Assembly (NCBI GenBank): GCA_003024985.2
Contig: PXIH01S0014726.1
Source of the DNA: Euperipatoides rowelli
Lineage: Eukaryota; Onychophora; Udeonychophora; Euonychophora; Peripatopsidae
DNA: 11,096 bases
Direction: 5' to 3' (one strand)
Under the pieces are notes generated by a model that was not told where the DNA came from, searched no databases, and saw only the letters and a list, made by a program, of their open reading frames with translations. Positions 7,855 to 11,096 of the stretch are shown one piece after another (the first letter of the stretch is position 1; the number at the start of each line of letters is the position of its first letter). The translations under genes and the position numbers were made by a program.

Positions 7855-8421
7855 CAGGGTTTCTTAAGCTATGAGTCGTGACCCAAAATTGGGTCTATTG
7901 GCATATTTCATGGGTCACGAAATATTTTCATTAAAAATAATATTTTATAACATCTGCGGACGTATTTTTGTCATTATGGAAAGGGCTGGTGGAAGTTTTG
8001 TCAAAATTATTGAAATCAATCAAAAACGATTATTTCAGCTCTAGATTATCATAGGGTTGGGGCATATAGGATTTCACGTGTAGTTGGAGTTAGGGTTCAG
8101 GGTAACGGTAAGGTTAGGACTGTTGATTATCATAGGGTTGGGGCATAGTGGATTTCACCTGTAGTTGGAGTTAGGGTTCAGGTTAACGGTAAGGTTAGGA
8201 CTATAAATAAAAAATTAAGGTTGCTATCCATCTTGATTATTTATCTAAATGGGACTTAGGTCTTCCAGTTTCTAGGCGCTTGTGTCATTGTAAGGGAATC
8301 AGTTGTTTTCTAGACATCGAATGTGTTGGATGTTCTTGCTGTCGGGCATTCTATGTGGGGTCGCTAAACCAAAACTATTACCCCAATCTGGGCCAAGACT
8401 CAAAAAGGTTAAAAAACCCTA
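7855..8421. mobile_element. 567-bp non-autonomous hAT-type transposon with 8-bp target duplication
   Basis: Perfect 8-bp direct repeats ATTTAGAG (7847-7854 and 8422-8429) flank it. The left end begins CAGGGTTTCTTAA, and the reverse complement of the right end begins TAGGGTTTTTTAA. Similarity between the ends continues imperfectly for about 60 bp through a GAGTCGTGACCC / GAGTCTTGGCCC block. The 8-bp duplication and YAGGGTTT termini are typical of hAT elements. A 10-bp perfect subterminal inverted repeat, TCGTGACCCA/TGGGTCACGA (7876-7885, 7911-7920), may be a transposase-binding structure. No transposase is encoded. The open stretch 8280-8591 runs out of the element into flanking DNA and is not a gene. 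Confidence 0.9.
8044..8202 (+). repeat. 81-bp tandem duplication inside the hAT element
   Basis: Two units start GATTATCATAGGGTTGGGGC at 8044 and 8125 (period 81), matching at all but a few positions. Each unit contains telomere-like words (GAGTTAGGGTTCAGG, GGTAAGGTTAGGAC). The high identity suggests duplication after or shortly before insertion of the element. Confidence 0.92.
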
Positions 8422-8429
8422 ATTTAGAG

Positions 8430-9476
8430 AGTGTTCTGTATAAAAGCAGAATAGTGTTGGAAAAAGAACAACAATCTAAGGCTTGTTTTTGTGTATTCAT
8501 GGTTTTTTTTTTAAGGATATACTGTAGAATCTGCTCCTGCAATCTGAAGACACAAATAAACATGGACCTGTGTGTTTACCCTTTCAGTTAGGCCCTTTAT
8601 AATGGCACTTAGTCTGCCTAAATCATCTCTGGACATAGGATGATGATTCTGATAGAATATTGTCACTGATAATGGAGGAATACTGACTATGGTATATTTT
8701 AAAATGTATAAACTAACAATGTAAAAAAGAAAAATAAGATTGCAGAATCCCCCCCTTTTCTCTCTCTCTTCCCTTTTTAAAAAGAACGAATGTAAAGTTG
8801 GATGAGCTAGAGTTATTTTAAGCAGTGTTAATAGTATTAGTGGTAGCTTTTCAGAATGATTGGGGAAGTGGGAGGGTAGAATACCTCATGTTTTATTATC
8901 GATTGTCCCCTCCCCCATTAAAAATATGTGCCTTCTTTTAAATCTTCTCTAGGTCCATACCATTCCTTATGAAGTTGTGTTTGTATATTAGAGGATAATT
9001 GAATTAGACTGGAAATTTAGTTTTCTTACATTTCTGTATCACTTTCTCATTGACAAAAAGGTATTTTGAGTTAGTATACTGTTACAGATCCCTCTCAATT
9101 AACCCTTTCCACTCCCCTTCTGATTTCTTTTAAGACATTTTCTAACTCATGCTATTAAAATGCATATAAAGAGAAATTTATGACATCTGCATTGATGATT
9201 AAATAAACTTCAGGAGAATTTTTTAATTTCTATAGTTTGGGTCTTCGCAATTTTTTCCAATGTCAACTCTTTAGGGAATAATGAAAAAATATTCAATAAG
9301 ATAAAGCACCTCTTGACATCAATCATGATTTTCACTGAAAATTGAAATATAATGGTGTAAAAGTTTTTATTAAATAAGTCCCTATTGAGAAATTCATAAC
9401 ATCTAGTAAAGGTGCTTTAGCCTACTTGGACAATATTTTGTTGTATATTTTTGTTTATATTTCTTCTTAATATTGA
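8430..9476. other. Non-coding stretch, 3' part of the LARGE upstream intron
   Basis: It includes a low-complexity C7-T4-(CT)n tract at 8749-8777 and the right copy of the 37-bp inverted repeat at 8888-8924. No gene is seen; the minus-strand open stretch 8378-8563 is AT-driven. Confidence 0.55.
8888..8924 (-). repeat. 37-bp inverted repeat, right copy (partner at 3142-3178)
   Basis: It is the reverse complement of 3142-3178 with a single mismatch and is flanked outside its C run by ATTAA. See the left copy for the shared core GGGGGAGGGGACAATCGATA. Confidence 0.85.
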
Positions 9477-9506
9477 TCCTTTTCTTTCTTTTTTTTTCCT
9501 GAACAG
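9477..9506 (+). promoter_or_regulatory. Splice acceptor and polypyrimidine tract of the LARGE exon
   Basis: A long pyrimidine tract (TTCTTTCTTTTTTTTTCCT) ends in GAACAG at 9501-9506, directly before the first codon of the exon. The position is confirmed by the protein match starting with GRGFNTG. Confidence 0.85.
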
Positions 9507-9638
9507 GGTCGAGGGTTCAATACAGGAGTAATTCTACTAGACTTGGAAAAACTCCGCAACATGAGCTGGATGCCTATGTGGCGTATGATTGCTGAAAGAG
9601 AATTGATGAACATGTTATCTACCTCACTTGCTGATCAG
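9507..9638 (+). CDS. LARGE1: Internal exon of LARGE xylosyl- and glucuronyltransferase (partial)
   Basis: The 132-bp exon encodes 44 residues in phase 0 at both ends, starting [19 protein letters not shown] and ending [15 protein letters not shown]. It closely resembles vertebrate LARGE1/LARGE2 within the N-terminal GT8 domain; FNTGV and the final LADQ are conserved GT8 landmarks near the donor and acceptor sites. LARGE is a Golgi type II membrane enzyme that alternately adds xylose (GT8 domain) and glucuronate (GT49 domain), building matriglycan on alpha-dystroglycan so that it binds laminin-type matrix proteins. The acceptor follows a strong pyrimidine tract; the donor is CAG|GTATGA at 9639. 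No stop or frameshift is seen, so the gene is probably active. Neighbouring exons lie outside the window. Invertebrates may have a single LARGE gene, so the choice of symbol between LARGE1 and LARGE2 is nominal. Confidence 0.94.
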
Positions 9639-10710
9639 GTATGATTTCATTATAATTTATTGTGAGCGCCCACTGCTGGTAATTTCTTATAATTTTTCAA
9701 TCATGATGTAGAGTATTTATAGGTAGAACTTCAGAATTATTCTTCAACAATAGCCAAAATTAGGAAATAGTTTTTCAGGGTGGAGATGATGTTTTGAATT
9801 GTGTTATTGCTACCTACTGATTAAACATTACGTTTTGTGTTTGTTAGGCAAATTGATTTACGAATATTTTTTTAAAAAATTGCCTAACTGAAAAAGAGAT
9901 CTGTTACTAGAGATAAGACCTAATAATATTGTGTTTAAGAACTCTGAAGTTCTATCCATTTATATTCCGGTATTAACTTATCCATATTTTTTTACTCTGG
10001 AAGAATTTTGAAAAATATAAGTTTTGATATTTTATAAAGAAGATGCATTCCAATTGATATAAGGGTTTGTTTGGGTATATAGGGAAGAGAGAATGTATTA
10101 TATATATTGTTTGTATGATAATGTGTAATAGATAAAAGCTCAGACTGGGATGTAGTGGCCTGGAGAATCCTACACTCACTCAGCCCTATAAATATAGATC
10201 TGTTAGTGACAGATGAGGGTGCCTGCTTCTTTGGACAAGATAAATGTGTGTGTGAGGTAAAACGCTTATAGAATAATGAGAATATAGCTAATTTATTTTT
10301 GTATCACCTAAAACAGCTTATACTGAATACTACACTAACTTATAGAAAAAGAATTAAGAGAGCCAAATAGTATTAGGGGAGTAAGATATCTCTTATTTGA
10401 GTATTCAGAGTTCAATCATAAAGTCAGCCTCAGGTTAATAGTGGTGGAGCTTTTATTGGAGGTGCACAGAGTCGAGCATCAATCGACAGACATATTCTTA
10501 TCCACGAGTGGGAATTTAATTTTATGCTGTTTCGGAGGGTAGTCAACAGAATAGATTTTATAAAATAGTAACAAAGGAATTAACAATCATGATTCAGAAT
10601 TTTAAGTTCATTCTATTTAGGGACATGTTCCATTTATACATTTATATTATATAAAGCAGAATGTTTGTTTGTTTGTTATAACTGAGGAGTCAGTATATAC
10701 ATTTATGTTG
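9639..10710. other. 5' part of the LARGE downstream intron
   Basis: It begins with the donor GTATGA and is AT-rich without recognisable coding content. I searched by eye for the next LARGE exon (expected to continue from LADQ with an aspartate-led segment) and did not find it before the window end. The minus-strand open stretch 9973-10179 looks like chance. A short TG run lies near 10245. Confidence 0.6.
9666..9679 (-). promoter_or_regulatory. CTCF-like motif on the minus strand
   Basis: The reverse complement, CCAGCAGTGGGCGC, matches CCASYAGRKGGCRS at 13 of 14 positions. It lies 28 bp after the LARGE exon. Its orientation is convergent with the motif at 7544-7558. Confidence 0.35.
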
Positions 10711-10772
10711 TTGTCTTGGAGACAATAAACAGTATTGTCTACACGATGGGCAGATCCCATCGTGTAGACAAT
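10711..10772. repeat. Two adjacent palindromes sharing the TTGTCT word
   Basis: The first is TTGTCT-TGG-AGACAA (10711-10725). The second has perfect 17-bp arms, ATTGTCTACACGATGGG (10734-10750) and its reverse complement (10756-10772), around CAGAT. The right arm is also the start of the 130-bp tandem unit that follows, so the left arm is an inverted copy of that unit's beginning. Confidence 0.9.
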
Positions 10773-10974
10773 GGAAATAGACTTTTTGATTTATGCGGGT
10801 GGGGGTAAGGGGTGATGAATGACCCTGAACTGTTTAGCATAGTTTCCAACATGGCATAAACTTGAAATTTGGCATGTGGGTAAGTTGCATAGTGTAGACA
10901 AGGAAAATAGACTTTTTGATTTTTGGGGGTGGGTGAGGGGTGGGGAATGTGAATGACCCTGAAGTATTTAGCAT
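10762..10974 (+). repeat. 130-bp tandem repeat, one full and one partial unit
   Basis: Units start with GTGTAGACAA at 10762 and 10892. Both continue with GGAAATAGACTTTTTGATTT-like sequence, a G-rich GGGTGGGGGTAAGGGG-like stretch, and GAATGACCCTGAA. The second copy stops resembling the first near 10974. The minus-strand open stretch 10739-10987 simply reads through these repeats and is not a gene. Confidence 0.88.
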
Positions 10975-11096
10975 TCTTCATGGGCAATACCGGGAACTTC
11001 AGCTAGTAATACCTAATACTTTTGTTGGCTCCTTTATTCATTATATTTATAATAATTCTCATTTTGAATATTATTCCAATAATATTATATACTGTC

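Noticed and set aside
8280-8591. 103-codon cysteine-containing open stretch
   Set aside because: It starts inside the hAT element, crosses its right end and the target duplication, and has no signal peptide or domain.
9973-10179. Minus-strand 68-codon open stretch
   Set aside because: It is composed of AT-rich hydrophobic codons within the LARGE intron, with no supporting signal.
10739-10987. Minus-strand 82-codon open stretch with repeated protein segments
   Set aside because: The repeated segments are just the 130-bp DNA tandem repeat read in one frame.
9639-11096. Search for the next LARGE exon
   Set aside because: No segment with flanking splice sites continuing the conserved protein after LADQ was visible.
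1-11096. tRNA genes or tRNA-derived SINEs
   Set aside because: No pair of A-box and B-box (GGTTCGANTCC-like) motifs at suitable spacing was found on either strand by eye.

Overview
The window looks like a piece of an AT-rich animal genome, most likely a lophotrochozoan-type invertebrate such as a mollusc or annelid. That placement is an inference from one conserved exon, large introns and the transposon content; it is not proved. Four single ambiguous bases (897, 1851, 4736, 7073) point to assembly or polymorphism gaps.

The one firmly identified coding piece is a 132-bp internal exon (9507-9638, + strand) of the matriglycan synthase LARGE, a GT8/GT49 glycosyltransferase. It has canonical splice sites on both sides. 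No other LARGE exon is visible, so the remaining sequence is probably two LARGE introns: at least 9.5 kb upstream and at least 1.4 kb downstream.

From left to right, the upstream part holds several kinds of sequence. A minisatellite (1-460) has units alternating near 44 and 57 bp and is capped by an inverted half unit. Its inverted unit is split by a 642-bp insertion (462-1103), because the second half of the unit resumes at 1107. A badly decayed hAT-like transposase pseudogene with about six frame changes lies at 1899-2899. A degenerate tandem array (about 3686-4030) and a perfect 17-bp-arm palindrome (4611-4648) follow.

At 5460-5750 there is a small candidate gene for a secreted eight-cysteine peptide, on the same strand as LARGE. 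It has a signal peptide, a textbook polyadenylation site (AATAAA at 5928, then a GT-rich tract), and also a perfect internal splice donor (5671) that fits an exon at 6186-6253. The two arrangements would give different C-termini. It may be a gene nested in the LARGE intron.

Two non-autonomous DNA transposons are delimited to the base by target-site duplications: a 202-bp MITE with a 9-bp duplication (6296-6497) and a 567-bp hAT-type element with an 8-bp duplication (7855-8421) carrying an internal 81-bp tandem duplication. Two CTCF-like motifs in convergent orientation (7544-7558 and 9666-9679) flank the LARGE exon. The right end (10711-10974) has nested palindromes leading into a 130-bp tandem duplication.

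No bacterial-type operon, RNA gene or CRISPR array is present. Apart from LARGE, the genes do not form a visible pathway; the window is mainly intron shaped by transposons and tandem repeats.
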